Shown here: one piece after another, positions 26,189-33,964 of the stretch
Layout: each line of letters begins with the position of its first letter
How positions within the stretch are numbered: position 1 is the first letter of the stretch
Origin: Mesorhizobium sophorae
GTDB taxonomy: Bacteria; Pseudomonadota; Alphaproteobacteria; Rhizobiales; Rhizobiaceae
DNA: 64,000 nucleotides
Assembly (NCBI RefSeq): GCF_002270415.1
Contig: NZ_NNRI01000012.1
Coordinates: 124,001-188,000, forward strand
Direction: 5' to 3'
Notes under the pieces: model-generated
What the model was told of the DNA's origin: nothing
Seen by the model: the letters and a program-made list of their open reading frames with translations, nothing else
Databases searched by the model: none
Position numbers and translations under genes: made by a program

Positions 26189-26664
26189 GCTGCTGCGCCT
26201 TCTGTACTCTTCACTTTTTCAACGGACGGCGTCTCGTCGTCAGTCAGGTTGCGGACCATCGCCTCAAGTCCCTCGATCAGGACGCGACGGGCTTCCGGCT
26301 TCACGCCGACCAGCGATTCTTCGTAGACTTCTCCCGCGATGCTCTTGATCACCGCGTAGGCGTCGCTCGCCTTGGGCGTCAGGAAGATCATGCGGACGCG
26401 GCGATCGGCTGCGTCGGGACGACGCTCGATCCAGCCACCCTCCTCCATGCGGTCGACCAGGCGCGAAACGCTGATCGGCTCGATTTCAAGAAGTTCGGCC
26501 AGCCGCGCCTGCGCAACACCATCTTCCTTGGCAACGCGGACCAGAAGCCGCCATTGCGCCGAAGAAAGCCCCAAGCCACTGGCCCTCGCCTCGAAGCGCT
26601 TGCGCATCAGGCGCTGCACGTCGTGGATCAAGAAGCCCAATCTGTCTATGCCATCAGAAACCAT
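26185..26664 (-). CDS. MarR family repressor of the emrAB operon
   Basis: A 159-residue winged-helix regulator. The DNA-binding helix-turn-helix lies in LAELLEIEPISVSRLVDRMEEGG and the wing in IERRPDAADRRVRM, a standard MarR pattern. It is first in the operon with emrAB and should repress it until bound by a drug or aromatic compound. I favour the ATG at 26664. The in-frame ATG at 26673 overlaps the predicted -10 element, and the mRNA predicted from that promoter would begin at or beside codon 26664, which would make it leaderless. Confidence 0.9.
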   Translation of the reverse strand: MVSDGIDRLGFLIHDVQRLMRKRFEARASGLGLSSAQWRLLVRVAKEDGVAQARLAELLEIEPISVSRLVDRMEEGGWIERRPDAADRRVRMIFLTPKASDAYAVIKSIAGEVYEESLVGVKPEARRVLIEGLEAMVRNLTDDETPSVEKVKSTEGAAA

Positions 26665-26670
26665 GAGCGG

Positions 26671-26699
26671 CATATATAATAAGCGTGCTTATTATTCAA
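26671..26699 (-). promoter_or_regulatory. marR-emrAB promoter with MarR operator between -35 and -10
   Basis: On the minus strand, TTGAAT (26699-26694) and TATATG (26676-26671) are separated by exactly 17 bases. The spacer and flanks contain a perfect palindrome, ATAATAAGC and GCTTATTAT (26676-26695), with a two-base centre. This is a typical MarR operator size and its position would block RNA polymerase directly. Confidence 0.72.
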
Positions 26700-26915
26700 G
26701 ATGCCGGGTTGCACCAGAAACCGGCAAATGTGCATGACGGCCGTGCTTCGCAATCATGGTTAGCGGGTGGTGAACGTCTGGTCGGTGGCCATGGCAGTCG
26801 GCATGACCGCATCCACCACATCAGGATGTGCGCGCTAGAGAGGCGCCGCTTCGTGCCGCTGGTCGAGTGTGACAGATTGATGTACAGCCGCTGTCAGGAT
26901 CGGGGGATCAACGAA

Positions 26916-27524
26916 ATGCCGACGCTTTACGCTCTCAAGCCTGCTTTCCAGGGAAGGCTGCGGCCACTGGTCAATCGGCTAGCGGCGATCGGGGTCACAG
27001 CAAACAGCATAACCATCCTTGCCGCCCTGATGTCGATCGCGGCCGGGACGTCCATCGCGATCTGGCATGAATGGCGCTCGCTGCTGCTGCTCGTTCCCGT
27101 CGTGATGTTCGTGCGAATGGCGCTGAACGCCGTCGATGGCATGCTGGCGCGGGAACACGGGCAGGCTTCGACGCTCGGCATGTATCTGAACGAGCTTTGC
27201 GACGTCGTTTCGGACCTTGCGCTGATCCTGCCGTTCGCCGTCTTTCCACAGTTCAGCCCATGGGGCGTCGTCGCCTTCGCCCTCACCGCTGTGCTGACCG
27301 AATTCGCCGGCGTGCTCGGCATCGCTGCCGGGATCGGGCGTAATTATGCCGGGCCGTTCGGCAAGAGCGACAGGGCGCTGGCGCTGGGCGTGGTCGCAGT
27401 GTTGTGCGCCGCCGGGCTCTGGCCGGCTTCCATCGCGCCGCTTGTGTTTCCGGCCATGGCAACGCTTTCACTGTTGACCGCCATAAACCGGATACGCGCT
27501 GGCCTTATTGGCAGCGCCAGCTAA
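26916..27524 (+). CDS. CDP-alcohol phosphatidyltransferase-like protein (YnbA-like)
   Basis: A 202-residue membrane protein of the CDP-alcohol phosphatidyltransferase family, which transfers a phosphatidyl group from a CDP-lipid to an alcohol. The motif DxxDGxxAR(x8)GxxxDxxxD is recognisable at residues 71-96 (VDGMLARE then STLGMYL), but residues 71 and 92 are asparagine rather than the usual aspartate. The remaining acidic residues, D74 and D96, are kept. I chose ATG 26916 because GGGGGA lies about eight bases upstream. It is the first of six tightly packed genes. Length and gene neighbours match YnbA of E. coli, whose substrate is unknown to me. Confidence 0.85.
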   Translation: MPTLYALKPAFQGRLRPLVNRLAAIGVTANSITILAALMSIAAGTSIAIWHEWRSLLLLVPVVMFVRMALNAVDGMLAREHGQASTLGMYLNELCDVVSDLALILPFAVFPQFSPWGVVAFALTAVLTEFAGVLGIAAGIGRNYAGPFGKSDRALALGVVAVLCAAGLWPASIAPLVFPAMATLSLLTAINRIRAGLIGSAS

Positions 27525-27561
27525 GCATCGAGGCTTCGCCATGCCGCCCGAGGGAGAGACC

Positions 27562-29340
27562 ATGATGCACGAACCGATCGCCGCGGAAAGCCTTGAGCGG
27601 CAAGCGCAAGAGCGTGTCTTCCGCAGCCATGACGGGACGGAGATCTTCTACCGCTTCTGGCCGGCAGCTTCCGCCAATGCCAAGGGCGCGGTCGTGCTCT
27701 TCCACCGCGGCCACGAGCACGGCGGTCGCATGGCCCATCTCGTCGACGAATTGCAGATGCCTGACCACGCCTTCTATGCCTGGGATGCCCGCGGCAATGG
27801 CCGCTCGTCCGGCGAGCGCGGCTATGCCCCTTCCTTCTCGGCCCTGGTGCGCGACATCGACTGTTTCATGCGCGAGATCGCCGCCCGGGATGGCTTCGCC
27901 ACGCAGGATATTGCACTGATCGCGCAATCCTTCGGCGCCGTGCTCGCCGCCGCCTGGGTGCACGACTATGCACCGAAGCTGCGTGCCATGGTGCTGGCTT
28001 CACCAGCCTTTTCGGTCAAGCTCTACGTGCCCTTCGCCAAGGAAGGCATCGCGTTCTGGCAGAACATCAAAGGCCGCTTCTTCGTCAATTCCTACGTCAA
28101 GGCGAAGTTCCTGACCCACGATCCCGTGCGCATTGCGTCCTTCGAGAGCGATCCGCTGATCACGCGGCCGATCGCCTCCAACATCCTGGTCGAACTCTAC
28201 CAGCACGCAGCACGCATCGTTGCGGACGCCCGCGCCATCACCGTGCCGACGCAGCTTCTGCTTTCCGGTAGCGACTGGGTGGTGCGCCACGGCCCGCAGC
28301 ACGCGTTTTTCGTCAATCTCGGCAGCCGCACAAAGGAACGCCACGTGTTGCCGGGTTTCTTCCACGACACGCTGGGCGAACGCGACCGGGCGCAGGCCCT
28401 CGACCTGATCCGGCCGTTCCTGGAAAAGCAGTTCGCGTCGCCGGATGCGCCTGTCGACCTGAAGCAGGCTGATATCGCCGGGTACACGCGCGATGAGGCC
28501 GACAGGCTTGCGTCGCCGCTCGACCTCTTATCGCCGAAGGGCCTCTATTGGGCATTCAGCCGTGCCTCCATCCGCATGGGCGCCTGGGTCTCGTCGGGCA
28601 TGAAGGCGGGCGTCACCACCGGCTTCGATTCCGGCTCGACGCTGGATTACGTTTACGAAAACGACGCGCGCGGTCTTACGCCGCTTGGCCGCTTCGTCGA
28701 CCGCATCTTCCTGGAAGCCATCGGCTGGCGCGGCATCCGCCAGCGCAAGCTGCATCTCGAAGAGCTGATCGGCTCTTGCCTGGCGACGCTCAAGGCCACT
28801 GGACGGCCAGCGCACATTCTCGACATCGCCGCCGGCCATGGCCGCTATGTTCTCGACGCCATCGTGAAGAGCCCCGACCAGCCGGCGAGCGTGCGCCTGC
28901 AGGATTACTCCGACCTCAATGTCCAGCTTGGCCGCAAGTTGATTGCCGAGCGGCAATTGCCGGCGAGCGTCTCGTTCCAGCGCGCGGACGCTTTCGATGC
29001 CGACATGCTCGCCTCGATCGATCCGGCGCCCGACCTCGCCATCGTTTCCGGCCTCTACGAACTGTTCTCGGACAACGCGATGATCGCCCGCTCGCTCGGT
29101 GGATTGGCCAGCGCCATGCAGCCGGGGAGCCTGTTGCTCTACACCAACCAGCCCTGGCATCCGCAGATCGAGATGATCGCCCGCAGCCTGACCTCGCATC
29201 GCGGCGGCCAGGCCTGGGTGATGCGCCGGCGCACGCAAGGCGAGATGGACCAGCTCGTCGAAGCCGCCGGTTTCGACAAGCTCGAGCAGCGCATCGACCA
29301 ATGGGGAATCTTCACCGTCTCGGTCGCACGGCGCCGCTGA
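27562..29340 (+). CDS. Alpha/beta hydrolase - methyltransferase fusion (YnbC-like)
   Basis: A 592-residue two-domain protein. Residues 1 to about 290 are an alpha/beta hydrolase of the monoglyceride lipase type, with the nucleophile in AQSFGAV (where the first glycine of GxSxG is alanine), an acid in SGSDWVV and the catalytic histidine in FFHDTLGE. From about residue 390 a class I SAM-dependent methyltransferase follows, with the motif I ILDIAAGHGRYVLD. This matches YnbC of E. coli in length and layout. ATG 27562 has GGGAGAG just upstream; ATG 27541 is the alternative. It lies 37 bases after the CDP-alcohol transferase. Substrates are unknown; a lipid is likely from context. Confidence 0.87.
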   Translation: MMHEPIAAESLERQAQERVFRSHDGTEIFYRFWPAASANAKGAVVLFHRGHEHGGRMAHLVDELQMPDHAFYAWDARGNGRSSGERGYAPSFSALVRDIDCFMREIAARDGFATQDIALIAQSFGAVLAAAWVHDYAPKLRAMVLASPAFSVKLYVPFAKEGIAFWQNIKGRFFVNSYVKAKFLTHDPVRIASFESDPLITRPIASNILVELYQHAARIVADARAITVPTQLLLSGSDWVVRHGPQHAFFVNLGSRTKERHVLPGFFHDTLGERDRAQALDLIRPFLEKQFASPDAPVDLKQADIAGYTRDEADRLASPLDLLSPKGLYWAFSRASIRMGAWVSSGMKAGVTTGFDSGSTLDYVYENDARGLTPLGRFVDRIFLEAIGWRGIRQRKLHLEELIGSCLATLKATGRPAHILDIAAGHGRYVLDAIVKSPDQPASVRLQDYSDLNVQLGRKLIAERQLPASVSFQRADAFDADMLASIDPAPDLAIVSGLYELFSDNAMIARSLGGLASAMQPGSLLLYTNQPWHPQIEMIARSLTSHRGGQAWVMRRRTQGEMDQLVEAAGFDKLEQRIDQWGIFTVSVARRR

Positions 29341-29345
29341 ACAGG

Positions 29346-30671
29346 ATGGCGTCATCGCTTGCATCCACGGTGCGCGCAGAACCTTATGGCCGGGTGGTCG
29401 TCAGGGCAGCCCTTTGGCTGGCCTTCCTAGCGCCGTTCTTCTACCTCAGCTACGGCTTCGCCAACTGGCTGTCGTCGCGGCGCGACGACGTCGGCAGCAT
29501 CGTGTTCGCCTGGGAGCACAGCATCCCCTTCCTCGCCTGGACCATCGTGCCCTACTGGTCGATCAACCTGTTCTACGGCCTGTCGCTGCTGCTCAACGAC
29601 AGCAGGCAAGGGGTCGACCGCCTGGCCGGGCGCTATCTCACCGCGCAGATCGTCGCCGTTGCCTGTTTCATCCTGTTCCCGCTAACGCTGACGTTCGTGC
29701 GGCCTGCAACGAGCGGCCTGCCGGGCTTCCTGTTTGCCGTGCTTGGCGGTTTCGACAAACCGTTCAACCAGGCGCCCTCGCTGCACATCGCCCTGCTGGT
29801 GATCATCTGGGATCACTGGCGCCACCGGCTCGGCGGCCTTCTCCTGCCGCTCTGGCATGGCTGGTGCTTCCTGATCGGCGCCTCGGTGCTGACGACCTGG
29901 CAACATCATTTCATCGACATCCCGACGGGCGCGCTGCTGGGGTTCTTCGCCCTGTGGCTGTTTCCGCGCGCCGGCGAGTTGCCGTTTTCAGGCGCCCGGC
30001 TGACCAGCGATACCAAGGCGCGTCGGTTGGCGCTGTTCTATGCGCTGGGCGCCGTCCTTGCGCTGGGCGGAGCCGCGCTTGGCGCCTTCTTTTTCGCCAC
30101 GGCACTCATCCTGCTTTGGCCGGCATTGGCGCTGGCCATCGTCGCCTTCGGCTATGCCGGGGCCGGCGCAAAGGTGTTCCAAAAAACTGCGGAAGGTCAT
30201 GTGTCCCTGGCAAGCCGCGTCCTGCTTTGGCCCTACCGGCTGGGCGCTGGGGTGAATGCCGCGATTTGGACGCGTAAGCTCCCGCCGTTCGTGGCCGTCA
30301 GTGACGGTGTCTTTCTCGGCCGCTTTCCGACGGCAAGCGAGGCCAGCGGCTTCGGCACAGTGATCGACCTCGCCGCCGAACTTGAAAAGCCGGCGGCCGC
30401 AGATTGCCGCTGGATCAGCTTTCCGATGATCGACCTGTTGCCGCCGCCCGTGACGATGCTTGAGCAGGCAGCCAGTGCGCTGGAGAGCGCGCGCCGCGGC
30501 GGTACGGTGCTGGTCTGCTGCGCGCTCGGTTTCCAGCGCAGCGCCGGCGTTGTCGCCGAGTGGCTGGTGGCAACCGGTAGGGCCGGGACGCCGAAGCTTG
30601 CCCGCGAGATGCTGATGGCGACCGGCCGGCCAGTTCATCTTGCCGAGGCCGCGGAGCAGGCGGCGTCATGA
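29346..30671 (+). CDS. PAP2 / dual-specificity phosphatase fusion (YnbD-like)
   Basis: A 441-residue membrane protein. Its first ~220 residues have several membrane helices and a PAP2-type site: PSLHIALL followed by WQHHFIDIPTGALLGF, in which the His and Asp match PAP2 motif 3. After more membrane helices, residues from about 315 form a soluble dual-specificity phosphatase domain with the CX5R active site VCCALGFQRSAG. Together these fit a dephosphorylation of a lipid phosphate, and the layout matches E. coli YnbD. Its ATG lies five bases after the previous stop. Confidence 0.87.
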   Translation: MASSLASTVRAEPYGRVVVRAALWLAFLAPFFYLSYGFANWLSSRRDDVGSIVFAWEHSIPFLAWTIVPYWSINLFYGLSLLLNDSRQGVDRLAGRYLTAQIVAVACFILFPLTLTFVRPATSGLPGFLFAVLGGFDKPFNQAPSLHIALLVIIWDHWRHRLGGLLLPLWHGWCFLIGASVLTTWQHHFIDIPTGALLGFFALWLFPRAGELPFSGARLTSDTKARRLALFYALGAVLALGGAALGAFFFATALILLWPALALAIVAFGYAGAGAKVFQKTAEGHVSLASRVLLWPYRLGAGVNAAIWTRKLPPFVAVSDGVFLGRFPTASEASGFGTVIDLAAELEKPAAADCRWISFPMIDLLPPPVTMLEQAASALESARRGGTVLVCCALGFQRSAGVVAEWLVATGRAGTPKLAREMLMATGRPVHLAEAAEQAAS

Positions 30672-31108
30672 CGGGCAATGCCGACCAGGAACGGGCCGAT
30701 CGCTTTGCCCGCATGCTGATGAAGCAAGCCGCATGGCCGGCTGCGACTGTGGTGGCCGCAAATATTCTTGCGCCTTTGGCTGCTTCGACGCGCGGCGCCT
30801 TCGAGACCTTGCCTGCGGCCATTGCGCTGTCGGCCACAGCCGCGAGCGCGGTTGCCGTGCTGGCGCTGTCGGCGCTTCTGGTGTTCGACGCGCTGTTGTT
30901 CCGGCTGATGACCAGCCACGACGAGGCTTCCGGTGGCGCCGCGGTGGATGACATACTGGCGCGCATGCGCCTGAAAACTTCGCCCTCCACGACACGCCCG
31001 CTCGACGACCGCATGGCCGGCACCCGTCGCTTGCTGTTCAAGCAGCGCGCCGCGCTGGCCCTGTTTGCCGCAACGCTTCTGGCGGCGGGGTTTTGGGCGC
31101 CGCGATGA
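30668..31108 (+). CDS. Small membrane protein of the lipid operon, unknown function
   Basis: A 146-residue protein that overlaps the previous gene's stop by ATGA. Three hydrophobic segments are visible (AAWPAATVVAANILAPLAA; AVAVLALSALLVFDALLF; AALALFAATLLAAGFW), separated by a charged loop (DDILARMRLKTSPSTTRPLDD). I do not recognise its family. It is not part of the four-gene ynbABCD set as I recall it, so it may be a subunit or scaffold added in this lineage. Its place between the phosphatase and the acyltransferase, in both cases with overlapping codons, argues that it is translated. Confidence 0.75.
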   Translation: MTGNADQERADRFARMLMKQAAWPAATVVAANILAPLAASTRGAFETLPAAIALSATAASAVAVLALSALLVFDALLFRLMTSHDEASGGAAVDDILARMRLKTSPSTTRPLDDRMAGTRRLLFKQRAALALFAATLLAAGFWAPR

Positions 31109-31767
31109 GCAAGCTTTCGCTCACGACCTTCACCTTGCTGCAGACGGTAACCTCCGTCGGCCTGTCGGCGCTGGCCTGGGTTGTGACCGGGGTGCGTCCG
31201 ATCTGGAATGGCAGCCTGCCGTCCGACCGGCAGCGCATCTATTTCGCCAATCACACCAGCCACGGAGACTTCATCCTGCTGTCGGCCTGCCTGAGCGAGA
31301 AAGAGCGCGCGGTCACCCACGCGGTTGCCGCCGGAGAGTACTGGGGAAAGTCGCGGCTGCGACGCTTCATCGCCGAGGACATGCTGTCGTCGGTGCTCAT
31401 CAACCGGCAATGGACGAGACCTGAAGAAAACCCGATCGAAATCATGTTGTCCGTTCTCGACCAGGGCCATTCGCTGATCCTGTTTCCCGAGGGCACCCGC
31501 AACATGACCGAGGAGCCGTTGCTGGCCTTCCGCTCGGGGCTCTACAATCTTTCGATGGCACAGCCTGAGGTCGAGCTGATCCCCTGCTGGATCGAGAACA
31601 TGTCGCGCGTGCTGCCCAAGGGCCAGTTCCTGCCGGTGCCGCTGCTGTGCCGCGTCGTCTTCGGCGCACCGGTGGCGGTGGCTCCGGGCGAAGAACGCCG
31701 CGCCTTTCTCGAGCGCGCCCACGCCACGCTTCTGGCGCTCAACCCGCGCCCCGAGCGAGACGATTGA
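31105..31767 (+). CDS. PlsC-type 1-acylglycerol-3-phosphate acyltransferase
   Basis: A 220-residue acyltransferase. The catalytic HX4D motif lies in ANHTSHGDF near residue 49, and the phosphate-binding motif in FPEGTRNMTEE near residue 130. An N-terminal hydrophobic segment (LLQTVTSVGLSALAWVV) should hold it to the membrane. By family it should transfer a fatty acyl chain to lysophosphatidic acid or a related lysolipid. I start it at 31105, where ATGA overlaps the previous stop. The gene probably works with the neighbouring CdsA-like enzyme, because it would supply its phosphatidate substrate. Confidence 0.9.
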   Translation: MSKLSLTTFTLLQTVTSVGLSALAWVVTGVRPIWNGSLPSDRQRIYFANHTSHGDFILLSACLSEKERAVTHAVAAGEYWGKSRLRRFIAEDMLSSVLINRQWTRPEENPIEIMLSVLDQGHSLILFPEGTRNMTEEPLLAFRSGLYNLSMAQPEVELIPCWIENMSRVLPKGQFLPVPLLCRVVFGAPVAVAPGEERRAFLERAHATLLALNPRPERDD

Positions 31768-32702
31768 TGCGCCACGAAATCTCCATTCTGATCATCGGCC
31801 TGCTGGCGGTGCTGACCACCGCCAGCATCGTCGCCGCCATACTTTCGGCGCGGGCGCCGAAGCCGCTCAGTTCAACGCTGGTCAACCTCACCCAGCGCAT
31901 CAACGCCTGGTGGGTGATGGTGGTGTTGATAACGGTCGCCTTCTTCTTCGGCCGCGACGGCATGACCATCCTGTTCGCGCTGATTTCGTTTGCGGCGCTG
32001 CGCGAATTCGTGACGTTGACGCATACAAGCCGCAGCGACCATTGGGTGCTGCTCGGCATGTTCGGCATCATCATACCGTTTCAATACTGGCTGGTGTGGA
32101 CCGCCTGGTACGGGCTCTTCGTCATCTTCATTCCGGTCTACTGCTTCCTGCTGATGCCGGCCATCACCGCGCTGCATGGCGACACCGAACGGTTTCTCGA
32201 GCGGATCGCCGCCCAGCAATGGGCGGTGATGATCTCGGTCTATTGCGTCAGCCACGTTCCGGCGCTGCTAACCCTCAATGTGCCAGGCTTCGAAGGCCGC
32301 AACCTGTTGCTGATCGCCTTCCTGATCATCGTCGTGCAAGGCAGCGACGTGCTGCAATACATCTTCGGCAAGCTGTTCGGGAAACACCGCTTCTCACCGA
32401 ACGTCTCGCCTTCGAAAACCTGGGAGGGCCTGATTGGCGGCCTGGTGTCGGCGAGCCTGCTCGGCGCGCTGTTGTCGTTCGTGACGCCGTTCTCGCAGCT
32501 GCAGGCGGCAGCCGTGGCTTTCGTCGCCTGCTCGATGGGTTTTCTGGGTGGACTGGTCGCCTCGGCCATCAAGCGCGACCAGGGCGTCAAGGACTGGGGC
32601 CATCTGATCGAAGGTCATGGCGGCATGATGGACCGCACCGACAGCCTGGTCTTCGCTGCCCCGGTCTTCTTTCACATCGTGCGCTATTTCTGGACGGTGT
32701 GA
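31767..32702 (+). CDS. CdsA-type phosphatidate cytidylyltransferase (YnbB-like)
   Basis: A 311-residue multi-pass membrane enzyme expected to make CDP-diacylglycerol from phosphatidate and CTP. The CTP-transferase signature is present near the C-terminus: SAIKRDQGVKDWGHLIEGHG followed by GMMDRTDS. About eight hydrophobic segments precede it, and LFGKHRFSPNVSPSKTWEG is the usual conserved loop. Its ATG shares one base with the previous stop. It is the last gene of the six and would provide the CDP-lipid used by the first. I recall a report that E. coli YnbB takes part in making the glycolipid MPIase, which I could not check. Confidence 0.9.
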   Translation: MRHEISILIIGLLAVLTTASIVAAILSARAPKPLSSTLVNLTQRINAWWVMVVLITVAFFFGRDGMTILFALISFAALREFVTLTHTSRSDHWVLLGMFGIIIPFQYWLVWTAWYGLFVIFIPVYCFLLMPAITALHGDTERFLERIAAQQWAVMISVYCVSHVPALLTLNVPGFEGRNLLLIAFLIIVVQGSDVLQYIFGKLFGKHRFSPNVSPSKTWEGLIGGLVSASLLGALLSFVTPFSQLQAAAVAFVACSMGFLGGLVASAIKRDQGVKDWGHLIEGHGGMMDRTDSLVFAAPVFFHIVRYFWTV

Positions 32703-32810
32703 GCGCCTGTTTGGAAACTCTACGCTGGGTCGACTGAGCGCCAGATGCTTGACGGCGTAGATGCGGCAGTCTCTTGTCCCGACAGGCTCGGCCGGCAAAA
32801 GAGGTGCCAC

Positions 32811-33785
32811 ATGGAAAAGATCATACTGGACTGCGACCCTGGGCATGATGACGCAATCGCCATCCTGCTGGCGGCAGGCAATCCACGGATCGATCTCCTC
32901 GGCATCACCACGGTGTCGGGCAACCACAATGTCGAAAACACCACGCGCAATGCCCTTTCGGTATGCACCGCCTACGGCATCAAGGTGCCGGTGGCCAAAG
33001 GCTCTCCCGGCCCGCTCCTCATCGATCAGGTGCTGGCCATCGAGATCCACGGCGAAACCGGGCTTGATGGCCCTGTGCTGCCGCCCGCCTCGTTCGAGCT
33101 CGACAAGCGCCATGCCGTCGACTTCATCATCGACACGGTCATGGCGCATGAGCCGAAGACGATCACGCTGGTGCCGGTCGGTCCGTACACCAACATTGCA
33201 CTTGCCGTGCGCAAGGACCCCCGCATCGTCGAGCGGGTGAAGCGCGTCGTCGCGATGGGGGGAAGCTATACCAGAGGCAACATAACGCCCGCGGCTGAGT
33301 TCAACGTCTATGCCGACCCGGAAGCCGCCGATGTGGTGTTCCGGGCCAACTGGGACGTCACCATGGTGGGGCTCGATCTCACGCACCAGGCGCTGGCCAC
33401 CAAAGGACTTCAGGACAGGGTGCGCGCCGTCGGCGGCCCGATGGCCAAGTTCATCCTCGATATCTGGGAGTTCATTGCGACCACGCATGGGGGCCTCCTG
33501 CAGATCGAGTATCCTGCCATCCATGACGCGTGCTGCGTCGCGGCGATGATCGACCCGACCGTCTTCACCACCGAGAAGGCCGACATCCGCGTCGAGCTTG
33601 CCGGCCGGTGGACCAAGGGCATGACGGTCTGCAATTTCGAGAAGATGGGTGGCATGCGCCATTTCGGCGGCACGGCGAGCGAGCAGGTCGGCTTCCGCCA
33701 CACCGTTGCGATGAAGCTCGACCATCAAAAATTCTGCGACTTGATTGTGGATGCGCTGGAGCGGCTGAACAGGCAGAAGGGGTGA
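32811..33785 (+). CDS. Nucleoside hydrolase (IunH family)
   Basis: A 324-residue enzyme that splits the N-glycosidic bond of nucleosides to ribose and a free base. The calcium-binding aspartate cluster DCDPGHDDAIA lies at the N-terminus (residues 7-17), and further family elements are LGITTVSGNHN, VPVGPYTNIA, VAMGGSYTRGN, AEFNVYADPEAA, and the C-terminal IHDACCVAAM aspartate. ATG 32811 has AGAGGTG upstream. It converges on the gene for the sugar-binding protein of an ABC importer, which suggests that ribonucleoside or ribose is the shared substrate. Confidence 0.94.
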   Translation: MEKIILDCDPGHDDAIAILLAAGNPRIDLLGITTVSGNHNVENTTRNALSVCTAYGIKVPVAKGSPGPLLIDQVLAIEIHGETGLDGPVLPPASFELDKRHAVDFIIDTVMAHEPKTITLVPVGPYTNIALAVRKDPRIVERVKRVVAMGGSYTRGNITPAAEFNVYADPEAADVVFRANWDVTMVGLDLTHQALATKGLQDRVRAVGGPMAKFILDIWEFIATTHGGLLQIEYPAIHDACCVAAMIDPTVFTTEKADIRVELAGRWTKGMTVCNFEKMGGMRHFGGTASEQVGFRHTVAMKLDHQKFCDLIVDALERLNRQKG

Positions 33786-33923
33786 CACACCCCTCCTCCG
33801 GATAGTCGTCGTAGCGATATCGCTATCTTCGCCCGTGACGGCACGCGCCCGTGTGATCCAGCGAACTCTTACCCACCGCGATTAGAGCCGGTCGACTTGC
33901 CGGTGAGGGTTGCGAACGCGCGC

Positions 33924-33947
33924 AGGGCGGGGTCTGGACCCCGCCCT
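33924..33947 (-). terminator. Terminator-like hairpin after the ABC operon
   Basis: Perfect 11-base arms AGGGCGGGGTC and GACCCCGCCCT with a two-base loop lie 17 bases beyond the stop of the binding-protein gene. There is no T-run, so this may act as a Rho-assisted or 3'-end-stabilising structure and not as a simple intrinsic terminator. Confidence 0.45.
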
Positions 33948-33964
33948 GGACAGTCTACAAGAGC

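Noticed and set aside
32394..33788. A 464-codon minus-strand frame across the nucleoside hydrolase
   Set aside because: No motif; the plus-strand frame has the DPGHDDA signature of a nucleoside hydrolase.
33812..33825. Palindrome TAGCGATATCGCTA after the nucleoside hydrolase
   Set aside because: Only 14 bases with no T-run or regulator next to it. Too short to support as a terminator or operator.
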